From: JAAXXJ01 sp964412455
Lineage (GTDB): Bacteria > Nitrospirota > UBA9217
Assembly (NCBI GenBank): GCA_964412455.1
Contig: CAYPOT010000006.1
Span: forward strand, 33,338 to 97,337
Direction of reading: 5' to 3'
Length of the DNA stretch: 64,000 bases
The notes below the pieces were generated by a model. That model searched no databases, had not been told where the DNA came from, and saw only the letters and a list, made by a program, of their open reading frames with translations. A program made the translations under genes and the position numbers. This document shows, piece after piece, positions 26,750 to 34,887 of this stretch (the first letter of the stretch is position 1; each line of letters starts with the position of its first letter).

Positions 26750-27314
26750 AGGTCATGGCCGTGCAGTCGATATTGATCTCCATGGTACCACTTCTACCAA
26801 GTTTCGGCTGCTCCATCTTTACGTTCAGCATGTTCACGATCCGGGTCAGCTTGCTCACGCTATCAAAGAACAGGGCCACGTTGTGATAACCGCCGGTCAG
26901 CTTAAGGCTGATCGGAATCTCCTCGTACATGCCGCTTGCATGCGTCCTGCGCTTGTCGGGTCTCCACAGCTTGAGAGAAAGGCCCGCCTTGTTCACCAGT
27001 CCCTGGATCTGGCGAAGAAGCCCGGACACTTCGGACTCGGGAGGCAGCTGCAGGGTAAGGACTGTGAGACGATCCTGGAGGGACTTCACCTCTGCCCTCA
27101 ACTGGTCCAGTTGCTTGATCTTCGCGTCGTTTTCCCGTATCTTCGCCTGCTTCTGGGTGATCTCGGATTCCAGTCTCCGGATCTCTGTCGTCTTTGGAAT
27201 ATGGACCTGCCATATGAAAAGGGCCACCAAGCCGATGATCAGGCCCCCGAACGCCCAGGCACGGGTTTTCGTCGGGACCTTCTGTAATTTTTCGAATATC
27301 GCTGGCGCGGCCAT
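26685..27314 (-). CDS. pilO: Type IV pilus inner-membrane alignment protein PilO
   Basis: 209 residues: short cytoplasmic tail, one transmembrane helix (WAFGGLIIGLVALFIWQV, about 18-35), a coiled coil (about 40-90) and a ferredoxin-like periplasmic domain with YEEIPISLKLTGGYHNVALF. It forms heterodimers with PilN. Starts by a TAATG overlap with pilN. Confidence 0.92.
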   Translation of the reverse strand: MAAPAIFEKLQKVPTKTRAWAFGGLIIGLVALFIWQVHIPKTTEIRRLESEITQKQAKIRENDAKIKQLDQLRAEVKSLQDRLTVLTLQLPPESEVSGLLRQIQGLVNKAGLSLKLWRPDKRRTHASGMYEEIPISLKLTGGYHNVALFFDSVSKLTRIVNMLNVKMEQPKLGRSGTMEINIDCTAMTFAAVEKKVDTANQPTATKQVR

Positions 27315-27862
27315 TATAACCCCTTGTACCTGAACTGAATCTTATACTCGTAGATCTCATAGCCTTCTTTGGCTTTCTGGCTCGTTTCCATGAGGTACAC
27401 GTCTGTAAAAAATGCCGAGGCCTTCAGCTTTTCCACGAACCTGACCACATCTTCGTTCGAAAATGCTTCGCCGCTGAGGTTGATGTTCCCGCCGGCTTCG
27501 GTCATCGAAGTAATATCCGCCGTGGCGGGAATCGCCCTGCTGATCTCGTCAAGGAGGCGAACGGGGCCCTGCTGGTTCTTTTTGAGCTGCTCGATGATCC
27601 CGATCTTGTCGGTTACCTTTTTCCGTTCGTCCTCTACGTTCTTGACTTCCCTCAGCATATTATCCTGTCTCGCGATCTCGGCCATCGCGGCGGCCAGCTC
27701 CTGCTCACGAGCGGATATTTTAGCGTTCAGGCTGAGATAGTAGAATGCCATCGCGGCAATCACGGCGCCAAACACCACAACCCCGATGATGACCTGCTGC
27801 TGGAGTTCGGTGACCTTCCGGGGAGGCTTGCGCTTGGTCGGGAGGAGGTTTATCTTGATCAT
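27314..27862 (-). CDS. pilN: Type IV pilus inner-membrane protein PilN
   Basis: 182 residues beginning MIKINLLPTKRKPPRK, the conserved PilN N-terminus that binds the groove of PilM. One transmembrane helix (about 25-45), coiled coil (50-85) and periplasmic domain. Coupled to pilM by a four-base overlap and to pilO by TAATG. Confidence 0.93.
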   Translation of the reverse strand: MIKINLLPTKRKPPRKVTELQQQVIIGVVVFGAVIAAMAFYYLSLNAKISAREQELAAAMAEIARQDNMLREVKNVEDERKKVTDKIGIIEQLKKNQQGPVRLLDEISRAIPATADITSMTEAGGNINLSGEAFSNEDVVRFVEKLKASAFFTDVYLMETSQKAKEGYEIYEYKIQFRYKGL

Positions 27863-28917
27863 CGGTCGCTCGGCCTCCTCATTGCAAGACCTACGGCGAT
27901 GGCGGCAAGCGGCGCCGCATCGCTTATGAATCCCGCATCAAAGAACTTTGGATCGACCTTGATGTTCTTGAATGGATTGATGATGTCCACCGGGATCTCA
28001 AGCCGTTCGGACAGGACCCTGGTGAATTTCGAGATCTTGGCACAACCGCCGGAAAGGAGCACCCGGGAAACCTTGTCGCTTCCGGTGGTAGACCGAAAGA
28101 AGTCAAAAGACCTCTGGATCTCGCCCACAATGTCTTCGGTCACGGTTGCGATGATGCCGTTCAGCTGGTCCATGTCGGCCCCATCCACGCCCTCGCCGCG
28201 CTTGATTTTCTCTGCGTCATCATAACTAAGGCCGGCGTCCCGCTGCAGCGCTTCAGTGTAGCGATTACCGCCCACCGTTATATCGCGGGTAAAGATGGAA
28301 ACGCCGTCACGCAGGATGTTAATGTTCATCACCGACGCGCCGATGTTGAGCAGTGCCGTGATCCCCGCCTCCACGTCATAGTTCAGTTCGCACATGTTTG
28401 CGAGGGCGAAGGCGTCCACGTCCACAACGACGGGTTCGAGGCCCGCATCCTTCACCAGGTTAACATAATCGTTGATCTTGTCTTTCTTCACGGCGACCAG
28501 AAGCACGTCGGCCTGCCCTTCTGATGCGCCGGGACCCAGTTTCTGGAAGTCGACGTTCACATCGTCGATGGAGAAGGGAATGTACTGCTCCGCCTCCCAC
28601 TTGATGGACTCCGCAAGCTCTTCGTCGGTCATATCCGCGATCGAGATGCGCTTGATGATGACCGAACTGCCCGACACCGACAGGACGACTTCCTTGGTCT
28701 TGATCTTCTGGGCAGCCAGGAGCTCCTTGATCGCCTCGGACACGCGGTTCGCGTCCATCACCGCGCCCTCGACGATCACCTCTGCCGGCAGAGGGACCAT
28801 CCCGAACTTGGCCAGACTGTAGCTCTTTCCGGAACCCTTCAGTTGCACCAGTTTGATGAAGGTGGATCCGATGTCGAGGGCGACTGGTTCTATTTTTCTG
28901 GAAAACAGCATGCTCAC
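27859..28917 (-). CDS. pilM: Type IV pilus assembly ATPase-like protein PilM
   Basis: 352-residue actin-fold protein. Phosphate-1-like motif VALDIGSTFIKLVQLKG at the N-terminus, later ALLNIGASVMNINI and RVLLSGGCAKISKFTRVL. Cytoplasmic partner of the PilN tail. First pil gene after the small HTH gene; 28 bp separate them, so both probably share the promoter at 29199-29226. Confidence 0.94.
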   Translation of the reverse strand: MSMLFSRKIEPVALDIGSTFIKLVQLKGSGKSYSLAKFGMVPLPAEVIVEGAVMDANRVSEAIKELLAAQKIKTKEVVLSVSGSSVIIKRISIADMTDEELAESIKWEAEQYIPFSIDDVNVDFQKLGPGASEGQADVLLVAVKKDKINDYVNLVKDAGLEPVVVDVDAFALANMCELNYDVEAGITALLNIGASVMNINILRDGVSIFTRDITVGGNRYTEALQRDAGLSYDDAEKIKRGEGVDGADMDQLNGIIATVTEDIVGEIQRSFDFFRSTTGSDKVSRVLLSGGCAKISKFTRVLSERLEIPVDIINPFKNIKVDPKFFDAGFISDAAPLAAIAVGLAMRRPSDR

Positions 28918-28943
28918 CCCGGAAGCGGTAATCCCGCTAAGAT

Positions 28944-28973
28944 GATCATCCGGCGCTCTTGCCCCGGATGATC
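28944..28973. repeat. Perfect 10-bp hairpin at the HTH-pilM junction
   Basis: GATCATCCGG (28944-28953) and CCGGATGATC (28964-28973) enclose a ten-base loop. It overlaps the stop codon of the HTH gene. T residues follow only on the plus strand, so for the minus-strand operon it is more likely an mRNA processing or stability element than a terminator. Confidence 0.6.
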
Positions 28974-29146
28974 TTTTCGATCACTTTCAGATTATTCTCG
29001 TTGTACACTCGCCAGCCGCGCCAGTCCCGTCCGACACCCGACAGCAATCCCTCGCTCTCCCAACGAAACAGGGTCGCCCGTGAAATATCGAACCGGTCAC
29101 AAATCTCTTTCGTTTTATAGATTCTCGGGTTTTTGCGTTTGACCAT
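28946..29146 (-). CDS. Small MerR-like/excisionase-type HTH regulator heading the pil operon
   Basis: 66 residues from ATG 29146 (SD GAGAGG six bases upstream; an ATG at 29182 would add 12 residues but lies within the dyad and start region). The HTH is RIYKTKEICDRFDISRAT with LFRWESEGLL, followed by a winged segment GWRVYNENNLKVIEKII. No effector domain. Its position directly before pilM, and a palindrome at its own promoter, suggest an autoregulator of pilMNOPQ. Confidence 0.75.
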   Translation of the reverse strand: MVKRKNPRIYKTKEICDRFDISRATLFRWESEGLLSGVGRDWRGWRVYNENNLKVIEKIIRGKSAG

Positions 29147-29173
29147 TGCAGCCTCTCTGACCCTATTAATAGT

Positions 29174-29194
29174 ACTATACATATTAAGTATAGT
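29174..29194. promoter_or_regulatory. Palindromic operator at the pil operon start site
   Basis: ACTATAC, seven bases, GTATAGT: a perfect 7-bp dyad, extended outward by AGT/ACT with one base of slippage. It begins five bases downstream of the -10 box and covers the expected +1, a standard repressor position. Confidence 0.6.
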
Positions 29195-29198
29195 TACT

Positions 29199-29226
29199 AT
29201 GATAGCGTGTCTAATTTTATTGTCAA
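29199..29226 (-). promoter_or_regulatory. Strong promoter of the HTH-pilMNOPQ operon
   Basis: On the minus strand TTGACA (29226-29221) and TATCAT (29204-29199) are separated by 16 bp in an AT-rich context. Confidence 0.65.
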
Positions 29227-29659
29227 GAATAAACTTTAAAATATATTACTATTTTCAATGACATACAGCATCTAGTGTTCCGTTTATGAAAAAATACAAC
29301 ATATACGGTCCGTTTGGTGAATAAAATACAGAACATATTCTCACGATTGTGCGTTACAGCGACATTTTTTCAATTTTTGGCACTTCCGACGAGGCTGCCT
29401 CGCCGTTCCCGCGTACGGTCGATCTCGCCGCGCGATCATGCTTGTCAGAAAAACCGTTGTGCGGCGAGTTAATGTATGTCACTTGCCCAGATTCTCACCA
29501 GGAGATACGTTGCGATGATCTTTTTCGCTGCCTTTTTCAGCAGAGAACAACAGGACCGCTGGATAACGACGTTAGACAACTGCGCTGGACGGTTCCGGGA
29601 AAGAAAGAACGATGCGGGAAATAATACTGTGGGATTTAATCAGCGCTCCAGAAAAAAGG
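29227..29659. other. Gene-free stretch between cooS and the pil operon
   Basis: AT-rich near the pil promoter, then GC-rich. At 29275-29335 two imperfect tandem copies lie about 30 bp apart: CCGTTT...AAAATACA at 29280-29298 and again at 29310-29330. No coding frame with a ribosome-binding site was found. Confidence 0.5.
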
Positions 29660-29688
29660 AAAGCCGGCAGATGCTGTCTGCCGGCTTT
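29660..29688 (-). terminator. Terminator of the nuoEF-fd-nuoG-cooS operon
   Basis: AAAGCCGGCAGA and TCTGCCGGCTTT form a perfect 12-bp stem with a five-base loop, followed on the minus strand by CCTTTTTTC. It lies 45 bp past the cooS stop. Confidence 0.85.
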
Positions 29689-29732
29689 GAATTTCTGGTC
29701 TGTACGGTGAAAATGACGGAAAAAACCGCCGC

Positions 29733-31715
29733 CTACACGTCCACGCCGTGCGGGGTGGCAAAGGTGCCGCCGCGCCGCGCCTTCATGTCAAGCAGCACGC
29801 GCTCGGTGCCGAAGGCGCCCGGCTCGTACTTCCGGATCTTCAGCTTCTCGCGGGCGGCGTCGATGAGCTTAAGGGCGAGTTCAAGCATCTTGCCGGGGTC
29901 TTCCTCGAAATAGAAGCCGGCGGTGACAATATCCGCCCACTTGTTCTCCATGATGTCCTTCAGCGTCTTGCTGGCGCTCACCGGGGAGCCCGCGCCGAAG
30001 ATGATCGGCACGCCGGAGGCCGCGAAGTAGGTGCCGATGGCAATGGCCTTCTCGCTCATCCACTCGGGGGCGATGCCCACCGCAGGGAGCCCGCCGATGT
30101 CGTCTCCCAGGCCGCCCTCTTCGGCTATGTGGGATGCGATGGTCAGGATGCGGGAGTTGTCCACGCACGAGCCCAGGTGGAGGATGGGCGGGATGCCGAT
30201 GGCCTCGCAGACCTGGCGGAGACCGGGTCCCGCGTTCTCCAGGGCATTCTCCGGCGTCATATAGCCGGCCTTTGCCGAGGCGTGGGCCGAGCAGCCTGTC
30301 TGGACCACGAGCACATCGTTCTTGATGAACTCGCGGGACAGGAAGTTGTGGATGCTGTCCTGGCAGATCCGCGGATTGTTGCAGCCGGCGAGGCCCACGA
30401 TGCCCCGGATGCGGCCGGAAATGATGGCGTCGTTCAGCGGTCGGTAGGAGCCTCGATACTGGCCGCCCTGCATGTACTCGATATACTCGTCCGAGAACCC
30501 GGCCACCATGTTGGCCGGCTGAACCTTGACCGGCGTGGTCAGTTCCTTCTTGCGATTCGGGAAGTTGTCGATGGCGATCTTCAGGACCTTCTTGGCGATA
30601 TCCATGGCGTGGTGCTCGTCGTACTGGATGTGGGTCGCGTCCACCATCTTGCCCTTGAGCGTCGTGGTGATGATCTTGGTGTGGAACTTCTTGGCGAGCT
30701 GGCCGATCGCCGGCATGATGCACTGCACGTCGACGGCCATGGCTTCGACCATGCCCGTTACGATGCCGAGCTCCTGCTGCAGGAACCCGCCGGCCGTGGC
30801 GATGCCGTGCCGGACCAGGATCTCGTTCGCCGTGCAGCACATACCCACGAGGTTCACGCCCTTGGCGCCCTTGGTCTTGGCGTAGGCGATGATCTCGGGG
30901 TCGTCCGTGGCCTCAACGAGCATTTCGGCAAAGGACGGCTCATGGCCGTGGACAACGAAGTTCACATAGTCTTCCTTGAAAACATCAAGGCTCGCCGTCG
31001 CGGTGACCGGGTGCGGCGTGCCGAACAGAATGTCCGAGATGTCCGTGCCGATCATGGAGCCGCCCCAGCCGTCTGCCAGGGAAGTGCGCAGGGCGCCCAG
31101 CATGATGTTGTTCGGCTCCTGGTCAACACCCATGGCCGTGCGGTGCAGCATCTCGACGCATTCGCGGTCGATACCGCGGGGCGCGATGCCGAGCTTGCGC
31201 CAGATCTCCTGACGCCGCTTCGGCGCCCGGGAGAGGTAGACCAGCTCACCGTTCTGCTGGCCGAACTGCTCGATGAATTTGAGCGCCACTTCTTCAGCCA
31301 CCTTGTTCACGGGCTTGCCTTCGATATTAATGTTGAGGTAGCCGGCGACGCGGTTCAGTTTCCGCACGTCCTTGATCTTGAAGTCCTTGGCTTCGCCGCG
31401 CGCCGCGGCGAGCAGGGTGTTCGCCAGGTCGCGGGCGTGGTCCGAATGGGCCGCGGTGCCCGCGGCGACCATGCGCGCGAAGTTCCGCGCCGTCACCACC
31501 GGCAGCGTAGCGCCGCATACGCCTTCGGCCTCGTCTTCCTTGCCCACGAGGCGGCAGGGGCCCATATGGCAGATCTTGCAACAGGCGCCCTGGTGTCCGA
31601 TGGGGCAGGGTTTGAGCTTCTCGGCCCGGTCGAACGAGGTCGTTATGTTCTTCTGACCGGCAACCTTCAAGAGGACCTGGGCTGCCGGATCAACTGATCT
31701 CTGATTTTCCTTCAT
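29733..31715 (-). CDS. cooS: Anaerobic carbon monoxide dehydrogenase catalytic subunit
   Basis: 660-residue Ni-Fe CODH. N-terminal cluster ligands lie in CPIGHQGACCKICHMGPC (B/D clusters, about 37-54). C-cluster context includes VVHGHEPSFAEM, VGMCCTANE, GLAGCNNPR, TGCSAHASAKAGYM and HLGSCVDNSR. It oxidises CO to CO2 or the reverse. Last gene of a five-gene minus-strand cluster with NuoE/F/G-like subunits and a ferredoxin-like protein. No acetyl-CoA synthase, CooF or CooC is in the window. That suggests CO oxidation linked to NAD(P)+ or ferredoxin rather than a complete ACS complex here. Confidence 0.95.
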   Translation of the reverse strand: MKENQRSVDPAAQVLLKVAGQKNITTSFDRAEKLKPCPIGHQGACCKICHMGPCRLVGKEDEAEGVCGATLPVVTARNFARMVAAGTAAHSDHARDLANTLLAAARGEAKDFKIKDVRKLNRVAGYLNINIEGKPVNKVAEEVALKFIEQFGQQNGELVYLSRAPKRRQEIWRKLGIAPRGIDRECVEMLHRTAMGVDQEPNNIMLGALRTSLADGWGGSMIGTDISDILFGTPHPVTATASLDVFKEDYVNFVVHGHEPSFAEMLVEATDDPEIIAYAKTKGAKGVNLVGMCCTANEILVRHGIATAGGFLQQELGIVTGMVEAMAVDVQCIMPAIGQLAKKFHTKIITTTLKGKMVDATHIQYDEHHAMDIAKKVLKIAIDNFPNRKKELTTPVKVQPANMVAGFSDEYIEYMQGGQYRGSYRPLNDAIISGRIRGIVGLAGCNNPRICQDSIHNFLSREFIKNDVLVVQTGCSAHASAKAGYMTPENALENAGPGLRQVCEAIGIPPILHLGSCVDNSRILTIASHIAEEGGLGDDIGGLPAVGIAPEWMSEKAIAIGTYFAASGVPIIFGAGSPVSASKTLKDIMENKWADIVTAGFYFEEDPGKMLELALKLIDAAREKLKIRKYEPGAFGTERVLLDMKARRGGTFATPHGVDV

Positions 31716-31899
31716 GGTCGTTACGATCTCCTTTCAGTCGGCACGTATCAAAAGGGGGACAAATTCCGCCCGATTTCTTTTACCGGAGTGCATTATACGA
31801 AACAGCGTGAAAAAATGCCACAAGATGTTGCGAACGAACCCTGCGGCGGATAAACTCCTGGATGAAGAAGTTCTACCGCGGCATGTTGAGCCGTCCCGG

Positions 31900-34062
31900 C
31901 TACCGCTTCGCCACCGTTTCCTGCACCACAAGCACCTTCTTGACCGCCGATTGCGCCAGCAACCCGGCGTTCAACGCCATCAGGATGGCGGTCGTGGACT
32001 CCGAAACGGGCTTCCCTGCCTTTGCCGCAACCGGCTTGAACGCCGCAGCGGCAAGCTTCGCTGCCTTGGCCTTTTTCGCGGCCGCCGTCACGTCCTTCAC
32101 CGTGAATCCCTTGGCCTTGCTCAACACGAGGGAAAGCTCGGCTGCGATGTCCGCGCCGTCCTTCGCCACGCCCTCAGGGTCCTGCGCCGGGACAAAGCTC
32201 TTCTGGCCGCCGTAGGTCGTAATAATCGTACCTCCCCGCTCGTACAGCGCCGCCATGGGAAGCACCACGTCGGCCTTCTCCGCAAGCGGCGTTAAGTGGC
32301 TCGTCTGTACGACGAGAAAATCCGATTTCAGGTCTGCATCGGGAACGTTGCCCGCGACAAAGAGCGCTTTCATGCCGGACCGCATGTCCGCGTAACCCTT
32401 TCCTGTCTTCTTGATCTTGGCAAATCCCGGTCCCAGGTCCGACAGGCATCCCATCTGCAGAACTCCAAGGGCATTGGCCTCGGGCAAGAGCGGAAGCACG
32501 CCGGCGTCCTTCAGCAGCGCGAGGTTCAGCGCCTGGAGCGACGCCTCTTCGCTGGCTGAGATGCCCGTGCCGATCACAACGACTGGGTTCTTCGCCGCGG
32601 CATATACCTTGGCGGCAAGCAAGATCTGTTCTGCGGGAACGCCCGAAGCCGAAGCGGCCGCGTCAACGGTTACGAGCGACTTTTTCAGGGTATCGAGGCC
32701 TTTCGCCGACGGAGCAGCGCCTTCGGCGAGTGCGGCCGACATGAGGCCCGCGAGCAGCGCCGTGTCGGTCCCTGCCTTGAGCTGCAGCAGGATGGCGTTG
32801 GCGTGATGGGCGAGGTCGGTCTTTTCCGTGCTCACCACGATCACCTTGGCGCCTGCCTGGGCGCGGCGCCGGATCATCACATCCGCCTCCTGCATGGTCT
32901 GTTTTTTCTGCGACGGGTCGGCGCCGATGACGACCACGACATCGGCTGATTTCAGGTCGGCTTGGGCCGCGATGCCGATCCCGGCATCGCCGTGCATCGC
33001 GCGCAGGGCGCTGACCAGGCCGCCCGCGTAGGCCGAGACCGTAGTGTCGATGTTGGCGCTCCCGGCCACGTCACGTGCAAGTGACTGCACCGCCATTGCC
33101 TCCTCGTTCGTGAGCAAGCCCGAGGCGATGAATCCCGCGTTGGCACCGGCCTTCTTCAGGCCGTCGGCCGCGATCTTGAGGGCTTCGCTCCAGGTCGTGG
33201 GCACAAGCTTATTGCCTGCCCGCTTCATCGGCGTCGTGACGCGGTTTGCCGAGCGAAGCGCGTCGAAGCCGAACCGGCCGATCGCGCAGATGTATCCATT
33301 ATCTTCCTTCGTGTTCACCTTGACGATCTTGCCGTCCTTCTTGCTCACCACCACGCTGCAGCCGGAACCGCACGCCGTGCAGACCGACTCGAACTTCGCG
33401 AGATCCCACTCCCGGCCGTGCTGCCAGCGGTCGCGCTCCATGATGGTGTTCACGGGGCAGGCGTCGATGCAGCTTCCGCAGAAGGTGCAGCCGGACTCGT
33501 GGAGCGGCTTGTCCAAAGCCGTCGAGACCTTGGAAGTAATGCCGCGGCCCATGAAGTCCAGGACGTTGGTCCCCTGTTCCTTGCAGACCCGGACGCACCG
33601 GCCGCACAGGATGCAATAATTGTTGTCGATGGTAATGAAAGGGCTCCTGTCGTTCAGCTGATAATTGAAGCTCTTCCTGCCGAACGAGGATTCCTGGATC
33701 TTCAGGTCTGCGGCATAGCGCTGGAGATCGCACGTTCCGGCCTTGGGGCAGGTCATGCAGTCCAGGGGATGGAAGGACAGTACCAGATCGGTCACGAATT
33801 TCCGGATCTCCTCCACCTTGGGGGTCCTGGTCTGGACCTTCATGCCCTCCTTGGTGCGGGTCGTGCAGCCGGTGACCGGGGTCTTCAAACCCTCGATCTC
33901 CACCATGCACATGCGGCAGGCGCCTACGCCGCGAAGCTCCTTGATGTGGCAGAGGTTCGGGATGTGGACCCCCACGGTCGCACCGGCGTCCACCAGCGTC
34001 ATGCCCTCGGGCACCTGATACGCCTTGCCGTCGAATTCCATGTTCACCATCTTCTTCGTCAT
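31900..34062 (-). CDS. nuoG: NuoG-like iron-sulfur/molybdopterin-fold subunit
   Basis: 720 residues. N-terminal 2Fe-2S domain (CHIKELRGVGACRMCMVE), His-ligated cluster (HPLDCMTCPKAGTCDLQ), two 4Fe-4S motifs (CILCGRCVRVC, CTFCGSCIDACPV), an oxidoreductase-type cluster motif CTACGSGCSVVV near residue 232, and a molybdopterin-oxidoreductase fold without an obvious active-site Cys or Sec. The C-terminus is Ala/Lys-rich. Equivalent to complex I subunit G, acting as an electron wire. Here it probably connects the NuoEF diaphorase to CooS, since no complex I membrane genes are nearby. Confidence 0.85.
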   Translation of the reverse strand: MTKKMVNMEFDGKAYQVPEGMTLVDAGATVGVHIPNLCHIKELRGVGACRMCMVEIEGLKTPVTGCTTRTKEGMKVQTRTPKVEEIRKFVTDLVLSFHPLDCMTCPKAGTCDLQRYAADLKIQESSFGRKSFNYQLNDRSPFITIDNNYCILCGRCVRVCKEQGTNVLDFMGRGITSKVSTALDKPLHESGCTFCGSCIDACPVNTIMERDRWQHGREWDLAKFESVCTACGSGCSVVVSKKDGKIVKVNTKEDNGYICAIGRFGFDALRSANRVTTPMKRAGNKLVPTTWSEALKIAADGLKKAGANAGFIASGLLTNEEAMAVQSLARDVAGSANIDTTVSAYAGGLVSALRAMHGDAGIGIAAQADLKSADVVVVIGADPSQKKQTMQEADVMIRRRAQAGAKVIVVSTEKTDLAHHANAILLQLKAGTDTALLAGLMSAALAEGAAPSAKGLDTLKKSLVTVDAAASASGVPAEQILLAAKVYAAAKNPVVVIGTGISASEEASLQALNLALLKDAGVLPLLPEANALGVLQMGCLSDLGPGFAKIKKTGKGYADMRSGMKALFVAGNVPDADLKSDFLVVQTSHLTPLAEKADVVLPMAALYERGGTIITTYGGQKSFVPAQDPEGVAKDGADIAAELSLVLSKAKGFTVKDVTAAAKKAKAAKLAAAAFKPVAAKAGKPVSESTTAILMALNAGLLAQSAVKKVLVVQETVAKR

Positions 34063-34104
34063 AGCAGCCTCCGGTATAACAAATAAATTCGTAGAAATTC
34101 CGTC

Positions 34105-34197
34105 GAACGGTTACGATGCCCGTTTCGTTGTTCGTCCTGCGTCATTCGTGCTTGCCGCTCCACGTTACCGTTTTACGATACGGGCCTCGTTACCGAA
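34105..34197. repeat. Inverted repeat between the ferredoxin gene and nuoG (copy 2)
   Basis: Left arm GAACGGTTACGATGCCCGTT (34105-34124) and right arm ACGATACGGGCCTCGTTACC (34175-34194) are complementary, with the same ACGATGCCCGTTTCGT and ACGATACGGGCCTCG blocks as at 16325-16413. It fills most of the 153-bp gap in the operon. Confidence 0.85.
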
Positions 34198-34215
34198 CTC
34201 CTCTCATAACCGTAA

Positions 34216-34887
34216 CTACTTCCCCGGCGATATGGTCTCCGCCATGTCATGAATGGAGCAGGCCGGGGCCTTGCCGGTCGGCCTGCCGCTGACATCGCAG
34301 GAGCAGACCAGGGTCCGCACCGGCTCCTTCACGTCCTGCTCCCGTGCTTTCTCCACCACGATGACCGCCCCCTCAGGGCAGACCTTGATGCACTCGCCGC
34401 AGTGGGTACAGCGGCGCTGCCGGATGCGGTAGGGCGTGAACCCTCCCTTGTATGCCACAACCTTCTGGCCTTCGATGGCGAAATCCTTGCAAACCTCGCG
34501 GCACTTGTCGCACATGGTGCATCTGGACGGCTCGATCTCGTAGGTCACGAGGGCCGCGCACTCACGGTGCGAGCAGATACCCGCAACATGGTGGAGCAGG
34601 TCGTCCTTATGCTGGGCGAGGAATGCGGCCAGGATGTCGGCGTGGTCTTTGCCCTTCTTGCACATGCTGCCGTCCTTAACGTCCCTGGCGATGCGCTCCA
34701 GGAGCGCGACATGCTTCGGAGCGCCCTGGCCGGCCTGGACAGCCTCGATGATCTTGATGGCGTCGAAGACGCCGATCTTGCACGGATGGCACTTGGAGCA
34801 CATGCCGTCCTTGGAGGGATCATTATAGAAGAACGCGAGCTTGAGCCGGGTGCTGTTTACGGGGCACTTATTTTCCTGCTTTGACAT
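34216..34887 (-). CDS. Polyferredoxin-like subunit paralogous to the NuoF C-terminal half
   Basis: 223 residues from ATG 34887 (SD AAAGGAGG), overlapping nuoF by 20 bases. Cluster motifs in order: CSKCHPCKIG (about 30-39), CKKGKDHADILAAF, CSHREC, CTMCDKCREVC and CTHCGECIKVCP. The NuoF subunit next to it ends with the same order: CGKCPPCRVG, CGLGNSAPNPVLST, CRSKRC, CILCGLCKQVC, CTKCKACYGVCP. So this gene looks like a duplicated and diverged NuoF tail used as a separate electron carrier. A C-terminal CSC follows. Probably carries electrons between the diaphorase and CooS; the exact partner is inference. Confidence 0.8.
   Translation of the reverse strand: MSKQENKCPVNSTRLKLAFFYNDPSKDGMCSKCHPCKIGVFDAIKIIEAVQAGQGAPKHVALLERIARDVKDGSMCKKGKDHADILAAFLAQHKDDLLHHVAGICSHRECAALVTYEIEPSRCTMCDKCREVCKDFAIEGQKVVAYKGGFTPYRIRQRRCTHCGECIKVCPEGAVIVVEKAREQDVKEPVRTLVCSCDVSGRPTGKAPACSIHDMAETISPGK

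Noticed and set aside
29748..31697. Long plus-strand open frame of about 650 codons opposite cooS
   Set aside because: GC-rich codon bias of cooS opens the antisense frame; the antisense product has no recognisable domain and low-complexity composition, while cooS is certain.
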